A stretch of DNA of 64,000 bases from CAIJXB01 sp964455905 (GCA_964455905.1 CAYVYN010000003.1:124001-188000); one strand, 5' to 3'; shown: positions 26,157-35,046, counted from the first letter of the stretch. Translations and numbers: made by a program. The notes: a model not told the origin generated them from the sequence alone.

Positions 26157-27655
26157 CGTTTAATGGTTTCACACAGGGGTTTACTTTCTGTGTGAGACCA
26201 AAAAGGTTTTGAAAGGTTCGGATGCCCAATCGTGCTCGTTATCATTTCTTGCATAAAGCTAATTTGTTTTTCTGAGATAATTTTTACATTTTCTATTTCA
26301 GCGGCTTTAAGAGTTCTTTTTAGGCTGCTTTTGTTTTTCTTTTGAAGCTCTTTATCTGAAATCGTTGAAACAGAACAGAAAATCATGTTTTTTTTTAGTT
26401 CTATAGGGGAAAGAAATCCTCTCCAACGTCTATTTGAGAAAGTACGAGCAATTGTGATTTTTTCGTCGCTTGCTTCTATGTTATTTGTTAATCCGATAAC
26501 AAAATTCCCAAAGAGGTAGGATTCGACTAAAGAAGATACCCAGGCGCCTTCATAGGCTTGTCTATGGGATACGTCAATTTTTTGATTGTTAATAATATAG
26601 CTAATACTTTGTTTATTTGTTGCGTGATACCAAAAGGGGATTTTTATTGACTCGTGTGATTGTTGTGTTTTGGATTTGAAGAAGAATTTGCATTTAGCTG
26701 TTCTTTGTAAAAATTTGACGGTCCCTTCTATTTTTAATGGAAAACTTTCTGTTGGGTTTTCTTTGAAAGAAAGAAGCGCATCTATGATGTTTTGTAGGAA
26801 TCCGTCGCTTCTTTTTTTGCGATTGGTTAAAGCTTTTTCTAATTTCTTTTTATTGTCATCGCTTAAGATTGCTTTTAATCCAGTAGTTCCCTTTTCTTCT
26901 TTCCGAAAGACCAGTTTTTGCAGAATGGTTTCTTCTTTGGGGCTAAGAAAACAGGGTGTTTGATCGAGCTTTTTGATGATTTCATTGACGAATGCATTTT
27001 CTTGTTTTTCTAACTTGGTTAGAATACAAGCTATTTGTTCTTTTTCGTCGAGAAAAAGATGTTTGAAATCTTGTCTTGATCCTTCATAGGGTAAATTTGC
27101 AAAGGTGATTTTAGTTTTTTCTTGAAGGCTTTTGTTGTCTGTTTTTTTGATTAATTCATCGAATAAGGGAAAGAAAATTTGCAATTGCGTCAAATTTTCG
27201 TTGTCGCATTCGGAAAACGCTTTCGAAAAATCAACTGTTTTAAAAAATATTTCTCTCGTCAATTTATCTAAAAAAGGGGGAGTGTATCTAAATTTATCGA
27301 GAAGAACGTTGAATCTTTCGAGGATTTCCTCAATAAATTCTATCGATGTATTTTTTTCGAGAGCTTTTTGCAAACAAAAAAGCTCCCGACTAAGATCCTT
27401 TGACTTAAGGAGCCCATCTTCCAAGGAAAGAAAAATAGAGTCTATTTCTTTTTGAGTAGATGGTTTTTTGTAGTCTACTAATGGGCAAAGAGTTTTAGCG
27501 ACCCGGAGTGAAAACTCTTTTTTTTCTTCGAGGGCCGCTTTGTATATTTTTATTCTTTTTTGAAAAACATTGCTTTCTTTGGTTTCTTTGAATATGTATG
27601 TGCTGGCTACAGTAAGAATCCCTGCCCCGATTTTTTTAGCTACAATAGTTTGCAT
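26141..27655 (-). CDS. unknown 504-aa protein with a YHAT (ADP-ribosyltransferase-like?) segment
   Basis: Residues 1-330 are lysine-rich, helical and unrecognised; a short hydrophobic stretch near the N-terminus (about 5-20) could be a membrane segment. Residues 340-420 begin FWYHATNKQSISYIINNQKI and continue to EGAWVSSLVESYLFGNFVIG. A Y-H-A-T start, a following 'xxIxxII' helix and a G-A-W-V-S strand resemble the opening of ADP-ribosyltransferase/Tpt1/DarT-like folds. The final catalytic acid is not clearly identified. The gene is 13 bases from the second carrier gene on the same strand, which is upstream of it, so they probably form an operon. An effector role is inference. Confidence 0.5.
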   Translation of the reverse strand: MQTIVAKKIGAGILTVASTYIFKETKESNVFQKRIKIYKAALEEKKEFSLRVAKTLCPLVDYKKPSTQKEIDSIFLSLEDGLLKSKDLSRELFCLQKALEKNTSIEFIEEILERFNVLLDKFRYTPPFLDKLTREIFFKTVDFSKAFSECDNENLTQLQIFFPLFDELIKKTDNKSLQEKTKITFANLPYEGSRQDFKHLFLDEKEQIACILTKLEKQENAFVNEIIKKLDQTPCFLSPKEETILQKLVFRKEEKGTTGLKAILSDDNKKKLEKALTNRKKRSDGFLQNIIDALLSFKENPTESFPLKIEGTVKFLQRTAKCKFFFKSKTQQSHESIKIPFWYHATNKQSISYIINNQKIDVSHRQAYEGAWVSSLVESYLFGNFVIGLTNNIEASDEKITIARTFSNRRWRGFLSPIELKKNMIFCSVSTISDKELQKKNKSSLKRTLKAAEIENVKIISEKQISFMQEMITSTIGHPNLSKPFWSHTESKPLCETIKRYPKK

Positions 27656-27668
27656 AAATATTTTTTGT

Positions 27669-28496
27669 TTATTTTTTTAAAGAATTAGGTAGATAATTAG
27701 GTAGATTGTTAGAAATTGTTCCGAGTGTGAGTAATAAACATCCCATCATTCCGGTTCTAGCTAGACATCCCTTAAAAAGAGCTCGGATGACATTGTGTTG
27801 CGAAGAGTTAATTAGCTCCTTAGTCACGGCCAACATGTTTTTTTTGCACCCAATCGTTGATTGCATATTTGTTTTAATTAAATCTGCCGGAGTAGTAAGC
27901 GTTCCTGCCACAAGGCCTGATACCAAAAAAGAAATAGAAGAGGCTGTCTCTTTGCTTTCTATAAGACGTTCTATTTGGGGTTTTAAAACCTTTTGTAAAC
28001 CAAAAAAACAAGCAGCATTAATCGATTCTCTCATTCCGGTAGGGGCTAATCCTCTGAAAAATCCTTTAAAGCCTTCTTGTTGGTGGATCTTTTTGATTGT
28101 TTCTTGAAGAGCTAACGCTTTTTTTGTAATAGGGTCGTTGTTTAGCTGTTGTACAATCATAATACGGTCGCAAATGCAAAGCAACGGTGCTGCCATCATT
28201 CCTGAAAAAAAACCGCCAAAAAGTTTTTCCATAGAGGTCTGCTCTCTTCCTGCCAGTAAAATGTTGTTAAAAAAGTTATTTGCAAAAAATGCTACGGATT
28301 GATTAGTCATATCACAGCATGCGTTGATCGGATATCCTCTGTATAAATTTTTTGGATTCATTTGAGGTAAGCCTTTTCCTGTCATGATAGAGTTTTTTAT
28401 CATAAAAAGAGGTTGCCAGCCAAGAGTTGTGCCAAAGCTTGCGAAAGTTCCGGTTAGAAGAGCTCCAGTGGGTGTTAAATCAGCGATAGTTGTCAT
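27669..28496 (-). CDS. second mitochondrial carrier family (SLC25-like) protein
   Basis: Also 275 aa with a threefold carrier layout. The third repeat is the clearest: PADLIKTNMQ (203-212). FFRGLAPTGMRES (147-159) is a textbook even-helix motif after repeat two, and LYRG (51-54) and LFKG (240-243) mark the other repeats. Repeat one is degenerate (QPLFMIK), and repeat two keeps only the Asp and final Gln (CDRIMIVQQ). It is more divergent at its signatures than the first carrier but closer in its FxG motifs, so the two look like distinct paralogues rather than a recent duplication. It heads a minus-strand pair with the 504-aa gene. Function and location are inferred only. Confidence 0.78.
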   Translation of the reverse strand: MTTIADLTPTGALLTGTFASFGTTLGWQPLFMIKNSIMTGKGLPQMNPKNLYRGYPINACCDMTNQSVAFFANNFFNNILLAGREQTSMEKLFGGFFSGMMAAPLLCICDRIMIVQQLNNDPITKKALALQETIKKIHQQEGFKGFFRGLAPTGMRESINAACFFGLQKVLKPQIERLIESKETASSISFLVSGLVAGTLTTPADLIKTNMQSTIGCKKNMLAVTKELINSSQHNVIRALFKGCLARTGMMGCLLLTLGTISNNLPNYLPNSLKK

Positions 28497-28718
28497 TGTT
28501 TTCCTGTTTTTATTTGTTAAAAAAATAATTGCAATTAATTTTAAATTAAAGAGATAGATTCTCTCTTATTTTTGGATATTTAACAATAAAATCTATTAAT
28601 TTAACTGGGTTTTCTATTGTTTTTGTTTCGTTTTTTTGTAATTTAATTTTTTAGAGATACTAGTTTCTTTAGATTAAAGTCCCTATTTTGTATACTGTAT
28701 GATTAAAATAGGATTTTT

Positions 28719-29780
28719 ATGCTGAATTTTCATCAAATGTCTTTAGATACTTTTGTTCATTGGTGCCAGGAAGGGGGCGAAAAAGCCTTTAGGGCTAAGC
28801 AGGTCTGGGATTGGGTTTATCAAAAATTGGTTGCTGATTGGCATGAAATGACTAATGTTAGCTTGTCTTTTCGGACGCTTTTAGCTGAAAATTTTTCTCT
28901 TTCTTCTATTCAATTGGAAGACACAGAAACGTCAAAAGACGGGGAAACCATAAAGTTTCTTTGGAGATTAGAGGATCGAAAGTTTGTTGAATCTGTTCTT
29001 ATTTTTGCCCCAGGAAGAAGGACTGTTTGCGTCTCTTCTCAGGTTGGGTGCCCTGCTCGATGTGCTTTTTGTGCTTCAGGAAAAGAGGGGTTGTTGAGAA
29101 ATTTAACTAATGCTGAAATCTTTGAACAGGTTTATCAAATAGAGCTTTGGCTCAAAGCTAAAGGTGATGAAAACGGTGTTTCGAATATTGTGTATATGGG
29201 AATGGGAGAGCCTTTAGAAAATTATGACGCGGTGACTTCTTCAATTCGTCTTTTTTGCGATCCGTTACGATTAGGTTTTTCAGAGAGGAAAATCACTGTT
29301 TCTACCGTCGGTGTTGTTGAAGGGATAGATCGATTGTCTAAAGAAGATATTAGAGTGAATTTGGTATTGTCTTTACACGCACCTAATCAACATATTCGAA
29401 AAAAAATCATCCCGTATGCTCGCCGGTATGATTTAAGTGCAGTTTTGGAGGCGATGAGGAATTATTCTAAAGTGACCAAAAGAGATATTACATATGAGTA
29501 CACACTTCTTGCTGGAATTAATGATCAAGAAGAGCACGCCGTAGAACTTGCTGAGCTTGTAAAAGGTGATTCTTGTACTGTTAACCTGATTCCTTATAAT
29601 CCTGTTGCAGGGTTGAATCTACAAAGGCCTGAGGGTAAAGATATAGAACTTTTTAGGGAAGTATTAGAGAAAAAAAAGATCGTTACCACGTGGCGCTATA
29701 CTAAAGGAAAAGATATTGCAGCTGCCTGTGGACAGCTTGCTTTAAAAAAGGTAAGTCCTTTAGCTGTTTTGGCAAATTAA
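28719..29780 (+). CDS. rlmN: dual-specificity RNA methyltransferase RlmN
   Basis: Radical-SAM enzyme that makes m2A at position 2503 of 23S rRNA and A37 of some tRNAs. The [4Fe-4S] motif is CPARCAFCAS, with SSQVGCPAR before it. The helper cysteine is in AAACGQLAL near the C-terminus, and VYMGMGEPLENYD is also typical. At 353 aa it has normal length. It is followed after about 90 bases by pgsA. The 220-base upstream gap is very AT-rich and carries the divergent promoters of this gene and carrier gene 2. Confidence 0.95.
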   Translation: MLNFHQMSLDTFVHWCQEGGEKAFRAKQVWDWVYQKLVADWHEMTNVSLSFRTLLAENFSLSSIQLEDTETSKDGETIKFLWRLEDRKFVESVLIFAPGRRTVCVSSQVGCPARCAFCASGKEGLLRNLTNAEIFEQVYQIELWLKAKGDENGVSNIVYMGMGEPLENYDAVTSSIRLFCDPLRLGFSERKITVSTVGVVEGIDRLSKEDIRVNLVLSLHAPNQHIRKKIIPYARRYDLSAVLEAMRNYSKVTKRDITYEYTLLAGINDQEEHAVELAELVKGDSCTVNLIPYNPVAGLNLQRPEGKDIELFREVLEKKKIVTTWRYTKGKDIAAACGQLALKKVSPLAVLAN

Positions 29781-29872
29781 AAAAACACTCAAAAAAACAC
29801 GTAAAACTCTTGGCTTTAATTCAATAAAAGGGGTAAGATTCGTCAAAATCTTCAAGAAGAGGAGATGACAGC

Positions 29873-30460
29873 TTGAACCTTCCTTTATGTTTGACGCTAT
29901 CTAGAGTGTTTCTGGGGCCTCTTTTCATGGCAGTATATGTGTATTACAAAGAGATCGGAATTTCTTTGTGTGTTTTACCTTACATTTTAATTTCTATCGC
30001 TCTTGTGGCAGAACTTTCAGATCTTTTTGATGGTTTTTTAGCGCGTCGTTATAATCAGGTTACCGAGCTGGGGAAAATTCTCGATCCAATGGCTGATAGC
30101 ATTTTTAGGCTTTCGGTTCTTGTTGCGTTCACTCAAGGTTTTTTACAGCTACCTATATTGCTTGTAATAGTTTTCTTTTATAGGGATAGCATTATTAGTA
30201 CTTTACGTACAATTTGTGCTTTGAGGGGATTTACTTTATCTGCTCGTTGGAGTGGGAAGCTTAAGGCTGTTATTTTAGCTTCTGTTGCATTTTTTATTTT
30301 ACTTTTGATGATTCCGTATTCTTTGGGGGTAATGTCGCTTGAAACCTTTAGATCCATTAGTCTTTGGAGCGTAGGGCTTTCTGCTGTATATGTTTTTTAT
30401 ACTGGATATGAGTATATTTATGCCAATCGTCAGTATATTAAAAAGGCTCTTGGTCTTTAG
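29873..30460 (+). CDS. pgsA: CDP-alcohol phosphatidyltransferase, PgsA type
   Basis: Inner-membrane enzyme of phospholipid synthesis, probably CDP-diacylglycerol-glycerol-3-phosphate phosphatidyltransferase. The family motif D-x2-D-G-x2-A-R-x8-G-x3-D-x3-D is complete in SDLFDGFLARR and GKILDPMAD. Six hydrophobic segments fit the family. The start is TTG at 29873, preceded by GAGGAG; the ATG just upstream runs into an immediate stop. In C. trachomatis I recall pgsA directly before glgA. Here two unrelated genes lie between. Confidence 0.9.
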   Translation: MNLPLCLTLSRVFLGPLFMAVYVYYKEIGISLCVLPYILISIALVAELSDLFDGFLARRYNQVTELGKILDPMADSIFRLSVLVAFTQGFLQLPILLVIVFFYRDSIISTLRTICALRGFTLSARWSGKLKAVILASVAFFILLLMIPYSLGVMSLETFRSISLWSVGLSAVYVFYTGYEYIYANRQYIKKALGL

Positions 30461-30666
30461 ATTAGCTCCTATTTTAGGGGCATTTTAGTCTATATTTCAT
30501 GACACCTTGATTTCATTTTCGACTTTATTGTCTTTTAATTAGTTAATTGTCGTTTGCAGTTAATGTGATTTTCTTTTTTTTAAACTTAATTTAAAATAAT
30601 TCTTGTTGATTTTTGTTGTTAATGTTATTTTTAATTTTTGGTGATTATCTATTTTTGGTGTTTGTA

Positions 30667-32163
30667 ATGAGCGTTCCTTCTTCATCGGAGAAATCTCCGG
30701 TTTCTCCGGTCTTAAATGAGGCTTCTGGATCAGAAAGCTCTTCCTCTTTGGGAAGTCGAGTGGAATCTGCAGCTCTTCCTGTTATTTCCGAAGCGCCTCA
30801 AAAAACATGGCGTCCTACACTTTCGGTAAGTGTAATCCAGGAAGAGACCGGAAAAAGTAATGCTTTAGAATTTGAGGATTCTGTTGGCCAGATAATAGGA
30901 AATGGATCTGTAGTGAACTACTCCACGCCAGATTCTAGTTCCTCTGATTGGCTTAGAGACGTCTGTTCTTTTTTTAGGGAATTAGAATCGGGGGGATCTC
31001 TTGTTGCTGTAGGGTCGTCGGATGTTGATAAAAACTTGCGTAGAGGTGTGACTCATACATTTGTTGCTCGCAATTCAGCGCGTGAGAATTTGGCTATTGT
31101 GAAACCGGCTTTGGGTTGTTTTTCCTCTTCTTTATATAAAAATTGGCAGAAAATGCATAGACAAAGGTATGCGATTGATTTTGTTGATATGATCCCGAGG
31201 GAGCGCCTTGCTTTTGTAGTTTCAGAGTATCTTTTTTCTGATTGGAAAGAAGGTTGTGTGAAGGTTCCTGAGACTCACTTGTTTAAGCTCCCGGCCAGGT
31301 TCTTTGTGGGTGGGCCCATCGACGATTTGAACGGATCTGACACTGTTTTTTGTTCTGTTCAGCAATTCGTGCCTCTCTCTAAGAGCCTAACTCAGGTTCC
31401 TCGAAAAAGTTTTGATGAAATATCTCCTGAGCAATTTAGGGCTTTTGCTGTATTGGATATTTTACTCTATTCGACAGACCGAGGCAGACAGAATGCTCTT
31501 GTCTCAAATGGTTCTAGTTTAGTCCCAATTGATCATGGCTTGATTCTTTCTAAGGGTTTTATAGATAGTGTGGTGTTTTTTTGGATTGGATGTCCAGCTT
31601 GTAATACTCCTTTTTCTGTGGAAGAAAAGGAGGCTATTTTAAAATTAGATTGGATGACGCTGCGAGAGGTTGTTTTACAAACTGTTCCGGGAATAGATTC
31701 AGATAGTTTATATTCTCTCAATGCTACATTGGATTTTTTACAAACAGGAGTTCGATTGGGGTTAAACGCTTATCAAATAGGATCATTGCTTTGTAGAGGA
31801 AGTGAGCTTGAAATCGACTTTCTTCGTCAGGCTTATTTAGATGCTTTGGACCTGAAAGGCCCTTCGAGCAGTTTTTCTGGAAATGTAAAACAGGCAATTG
31901 AGAAATATTTAATTCCTTGCGCTGGTTTTATTTTAGATCCTAAGAATCAAGAGCTGTTAACTCGCCGATATACAGGTTATTATGGTTGCGAAGTTTCTGC
32001 TATTGCTATGATAGTAAGAGAGTTGCAGGTTCTGAGGTTGCATCTTACCGAAGCGTTGAGAGATGAGGGGAGAGACGGATCTATTGTTATTTTCCAGGAA
32101 GTATTTAAAAACCATTTAGAGGTTGCATCGCTGACTTGGAAAAGTCAGTCAGAAAAATTGTGA
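30667..32163 (+). CDS. phosphatidylinositol 4-kinase-like protein (type II/gamma PI4K motifs)
   Basis: From the ATG at 30667 the protein has 498 aa. Residues 1-60 are Ser/Pro-rich and disordered-looking, as in many type III secretion N-termini. Then come ATP-binding LAIVKPAL (Lys146), IPRERLAFVVSEYL (177-190), CSVQQFVP (229-236), AVLDILLYSTDRGRQNALV (Asp271, Asn276) and LVPIDHGLIL (Asp289). This order and spacing matches the plant/animal PI4K gamma/type II catalytic core (VFKP, REVAAY, LQxFV, ILDIRxxNxDRHxxN, PIDHG). The His of DRH is Gly. It lies between pgsA and glgA, and a small unknown gene follows. I infer a secreted lipid kinase; a protein kinase or pseudokinase of the same fold is possible. 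Confidence 0.75.
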   Translation: MSVPSSSEKSPVSPVLNEASGSESSSSLGSRVESAALPVISEAPQKTWRPTLSVSVIQEETGKSNALEFEDSVGQIIGNGSVVNYSTPDSSSSDWLRDVCSFFRELESGGSLVAVGSSDVDKNLRRGVTHTFVARNSARENLAIVKPALGCFSSSLYKNWQKMHRQRYAIDFVDMIPRERLAFVVSEYLFSDWKEGCVKVPETHLFKLPARFFVGGPIDDLNGSDTVFCSVQQFVPLSKSLTQVPRKSFDEISPEQFRAFAVLDILLYSTDRGRQNALVSNGSSLVPIDHGLILSKGFIDSVVFFWIGCPACNTPFSVEEKEAILKLDWMTLREVVLQTVPGIDSDSLYSLNATLDFLQTGVRLGLNAYQIGSLLCRGSELEIDFLRQAYLDALDLKGPSSSFSGNVKQAIEKYLIPCAGFILDPKNQELLTRRYTGYYGCEVSAIAMIVRELQVLRLHLTEALRDEGRDGSIVIFQEVFKNHLEVASLTWKSQSEKL

Positions 32164-32247
32164 ATTAGATTGATTTTTTTTATGTTTTCTCTGTAGCATT
32201 TTTGTTTTTATGTCTTTGTTTCTGTTTTTTTTGGGGGAGATTTTTAT

Positions 32248-32529
32248 ATGCAGTTAATCAATGCGCGTACAAAAGAAATTCTAGTGGTTTTTGAGCCAAG
32301 TGGAGTTGTTAATTTTAAGGATGATATGCTTTTCCGGCAGTTAGTTTCTTGTGGCATTAAAATCCCCGAGGCGGACTTGGAAAAATATAATAACCGTACA
32401 ATAGTTTTCCCTGGTACAAATGAATATCCTGAGATGCAAAAACTTTTTAAACAAGCTTTTATCGAAATTTATTTTGTTGAATTGCAGGAAAGCTGTGAAG
32501 ATTGGCAGTGGCAGGTTGTTAGTAATTGA
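32248..32529 (+). CDS. hypothetical protein, 93 aa
   Basis: Small acidic cytoplasmic protein with a strong ribosome-binding site (GGGGGAG before the ATG), so probably real. Nothing is recognised. It contains VVFEPSGVVNFKDDMLFRQL, NNRTIVFPGTNEYPEM and a Trp-rich end (EDWQWQVVSN). It begins 84 bases after the PI4K-like gene and ends at a terminator shared with glgA. It could be co-transcribed with the kinase gene and act as its partner, but only position suggests this. Confidence 0.6.
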   Translation: MQLINARTKEILVVFEPSGVVNFKDDMLFRQLVSCGIKIPEADLEKYNNRTIVFPGTNEYPEMQKLFKQAFIEIYFVELQESCEDWQWQVVSN

Positions 32530-32547
32530 AGTGTCGTTTGATGCCGT

Positions 32548-32569
32548 GCCTTGCGGTGCTTCGTAAGGC
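32548..32569. terminator. hairpin terminator between the 93-aa gene and glgA
   Basis: GCCTTGCG (32548-32555) pairs with CGTAAGGC (32562-32569) over a six-base loop, with one G-T pair. It lies between two convergent genes and could stop both transcripts, although T runs on either side are short. Confidence 0.6.
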
Positions 32570-32593
32570 TTAAGGTTTCGCTTATCTTAGCTT

Positions 32594-34087
32594 CTATTCA
32601 TTGTATATTTTTACATATTTTTCTGCGGAATTTTTCCAAGTGTAGTTTTTTGATAGTCCTTGCTGCATCAGCTCTTGCCATCGGCTTTGGTTTTGGTGGT
32701 AAATTTCTAGAGCTCTATCGATTGTTAGATTTAATTCTTCTTTTTCAGGTTTTTCGAACACGAATCCGTTTCTTTCTTTTGGTGGGCAGCTCGCTGTGTG
32801 AATGTCAAACACAGTGTCTCCCAAGCCTCCTGTATTTCTTACGATAGGAACTGATCCGTATCGTAAGGCGATCATTTGCGTTAGCCCACACGGTTCGAAA
32901 AGAGAAGGGACTATAAACATATCGGACGCCGCATAAATGAGATGTGAGAGTTTTTCGTTATAAGAAAGGCAAATAGCTCCTTGGTTTGGAAAGCTTGAAG
33001 AACATTCTGAAAGAAGAAAAGCGAAAAGGTTTGTCATTTCTTCGGAGTAAGTTGATCCTAGGATTACAAATTGGGCTCCTTTGCTAAGCGCGTGTCTAAA
33101 GGCGTGGGCTATAAGGAGTGGACCTTTTTGTGGTACTAACCGCGCAATGCAGGCTATGAGTGGTGTTTTTCTGTTTTCTAGCCCTAGAAGGCTTTGTAGC
33201 TCTTTTTTATTTTCTTCTTTCCCTTTTTGAACCATTTCCCACTTCTCTTCTGAAAAAGGAGGATGGGAGGGAAATTTTTTTGTTATATATGGATCGATTT
33301 CTGGATTCCAAAAGTTTTCATCGACGCCATTTAAGATCCCTGTGATCTTTTTTTCGTGGCTTCGTATGCAGGCTCCTAAACCGCAACTAAATTCATCTAA
33401 TTTTATTTCTTTTTCGTAGGAAGGGGATACAGTAGTGACTGCTGAGGCGTATGAAATACCTCCTTTAAGGAGGTTGATTGCGTTTGGGTCGTTTGGGTCT
33501 TGTAGTTTATTAGGTGATAGGTAGCTACTACCCTTTAATCCAATTTTTGTTAGGTTTTCTGCGCTGCATTTACCTTGATGTTCTAGGTTATGTATCGTGA
33601 GAACTGTTTTTTTTGCTCTAAAGTTCAGTGCTGTATACATGTCGGTTTGTAATAGGGGAATTATTGCTGTTGGCCAATCGTGGATGTGTAGGATGTCTGC
33701 TGTTGAGTTTGATTTAAATAAGAACTCCATAACTGTTCTTGAAAAATATAAAAATCTATCTGCGTCGTCTTTAGCCCCGTAAATAAGCCCTCTGCTAAAA
33801 AAGTAGTTCGGATGGTGTGGTTCAACGAGTAGTATGGAAAGGTTTTCGACCTCTGCGCTCCAAATGGTATTGTGGTACTTGTAAGGTCCGTCGTAGGACC
33901 AAAGGTCTTGATAATGAACCTTGAGGTTTTTGAGTAAGGAATAATCTATGCAGTCGTATTTTGGTAAGATGATTTGTACTTGGTGTCCTTGTTTAATTAG
34001 TTCTTTGGATAGCCCATAGACTACATCGCCTAGGCCGCCGACTTTTGCGATAGGTGTTAGTTCTGAGCTGATTTGAATAATGTGCAT
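32594..34087 (-). CDS. glgA: glycogen synthase (ADP-glucose type)
   Basis: GT5-family enzyme that extends alpha-1,4-glucan from ADP-glucose. The substrate motif KVGGLGDVVYGL lies at residues 15-26. HDWPTAIIPLL, the central NGVDENFWNPEID and the C-terminal PSLFEPCGLTQMIALRYG with RNTGGLGDTV are all present. At 497 aa it is full length. Start with AAGGGA upstream. Glycogen storage is a chlamydial trait; glgX is in the same window. It is flanked by a non-conserved PI4K-like pair and a sugar-transferase-like gene. Confidence 0.95.
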   Translation of the reverse strand: MHIIQISSELTPIAKVGGLGDVVYGLSKELIKQGHQVQIILPKYDCIDYSLLKNLKVHYQDLWSYDGPYKYHNTIWSAEVENLSILLVEPHHPNYFFSRGLIYGAKDDADRFLYFSRTVMEFLFKSNSTADILHIHDWPTAIIPLLQTDMYTALNFRAKKTVLTIHNLEHQGKCSAENLTKIGLKGSSYLSPNKLQDPNDPNAINLLKGGISYASAVTTVSPSYEKEIKLDEFSCGLGACIRSHEKKITGILNGVDENFWNPEIDPYITKKFPSHPPFSEEKWEMVQKGKEENKKELQSLLGLENRKTPLIACIARLVPQKGPLLIAHAFRHALSKGAQFVILGSTYSEEMTNLFAFLLSECSSSFPNQGAICLSYNEKLSHLIYAASDMFIVPSLFEPCGLTQMIALRYGSVPIVRNTGGLGDTVFDIHTASCPPKERNGFVFEKPEKEELNLTIDRALEIYHQNQSRWQELMQQGLSKNYTWKNSAEKYVKIYNE

Positions 34088-34250
34088 AGAATCCCTTTTA
34101 GCTGATAGGGTTATTGGTAACAGATGTCTATATATTTTTTCAATGTGCTCTTTTTCGTTTGGTTGTACGTGTGATTTTTTTTCTTTGGGAAAATCCGTTG
34201 GTTGTATATGACTGGTTATTACTTTCGGCTCTAAATAAGAAGGTGGGATT

Positions 34251-34889
34251 GTGCATAGATCAGGGCTTCCTTTGGTTGTTTCTTTTTATACAGTGGATAC
34301 TCCTTATGAGGATGAGGTTAAATATCTTATTGCGTCATGTCAGAAATTTGGTATTGAGTACGACATAGAGGGAATTCCTTCTTCAGGATCTTGGGAGATG
34401 AATTGCGCTTTTAAGCCTTTGTTTATTTTAAAGAAACTTGAGCAGTTGAATCGTCCTTTGCTATGGGTTGATGCCGATGCTGTTTTTATGCGTGAAATGG
34501 AAGTCGTGGATGCTTTTTCAAAAGATCTTGGGGTTCGTATGTACGATTGTCCAGATGATCATCGATCTCGGATTGTTTCTGCTACTGTTTTTATTAATTC
34601 TACTCCGGCAGCTAAGCAGGTGGTTCGTCTTTGGGCGGAAGAATGCCTTGCTCTTTTGCAAGATAAAAGCAGAAAGGAGGAAGTTTGGGATCAAGATGCT
34701 TTGAGAAGGGTGTTATTTAGTCAAAAGCATGAGGCTTTTTTTGGCTCTTTGCCTGTATTTTATGGGAAAATAGAGGGGCATTTTCAAGATGAAAAAGAGT
34801 GTTCTTTTCCAATTATAGTTCAAAATCAGGCTTCTAGAAGGTATAAGAGGTGGATTAACCATCCAGAGGAAAGAATTCTTGGATGGTAA
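34251..34889 (+). CDS. putative nucleotide-diphospho-sugar transferase
   Basis: Looks like a short GT-A-fold glycosyltransferase of the nucleotide-diphospho-sugar transferase type. The strand-helix pattern SFYTVDTPYEDEVKYLIASC is followed by SWEMNCAFKPLFIL, and the metal/sugar-nucleotide DxD-like site is in PLLWVDADAVFM. Late conserved-looking features are WDQDALRRVL and the basic end. No membrane segment. The start is taken as GTG at 34251 with AAGAAGGTGG upstream; no ATG fits. Divergent from glgA across 160 bases. Acceptor unknown. Confidence 0.65.
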   Translation: MHRSGLPLVVSFYTVDTPYEDEVKYLIASCQKFGIEYDIEGIPSSGSWEMNCAFKPLFILKKLEQLNRPLLWVDADAVFMREMEVVDAFSKDLGVRMYDCPDDHRSRIVSATVFINSTPAAKQVVRLWAEECLALLQDKSRKEEVWDQDALRRVLFSQKHEAFFGSLPVFYGKIEGHFQDEKECSFPIIVQNQASRRYKRWINHPEERILGW

Positions 34890-34913
34890 GAAAATGTTTT
34901 ATCTATCAGATTC

Positions 34914-34942
34914 TTGCAATAAATTCGGAAAGACAATACGAT
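34914..34942 (+). promoter_or_regulatory. candidate promoter of tRNA-Gln
   Basis: TTGCAA (34914-34919), a 17-base spacer and TACGAT (34937-34942) end about 32 bases before the tRNA. The spacing is ideal; the match is by eye. Confidence 0.4.
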
Positions 34943-34974
34943 AGTCATGTCTGCAGCTTTTAGCTAGTATGTAA

Positions 34975-35046
<72 letters not shown>

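Noticed and set aside
27706..28107. 133-codon plus-strand frame
   Set aside because: Opposite the second mitochondrial carrier gene, whose motifs are clear on the minus strand.
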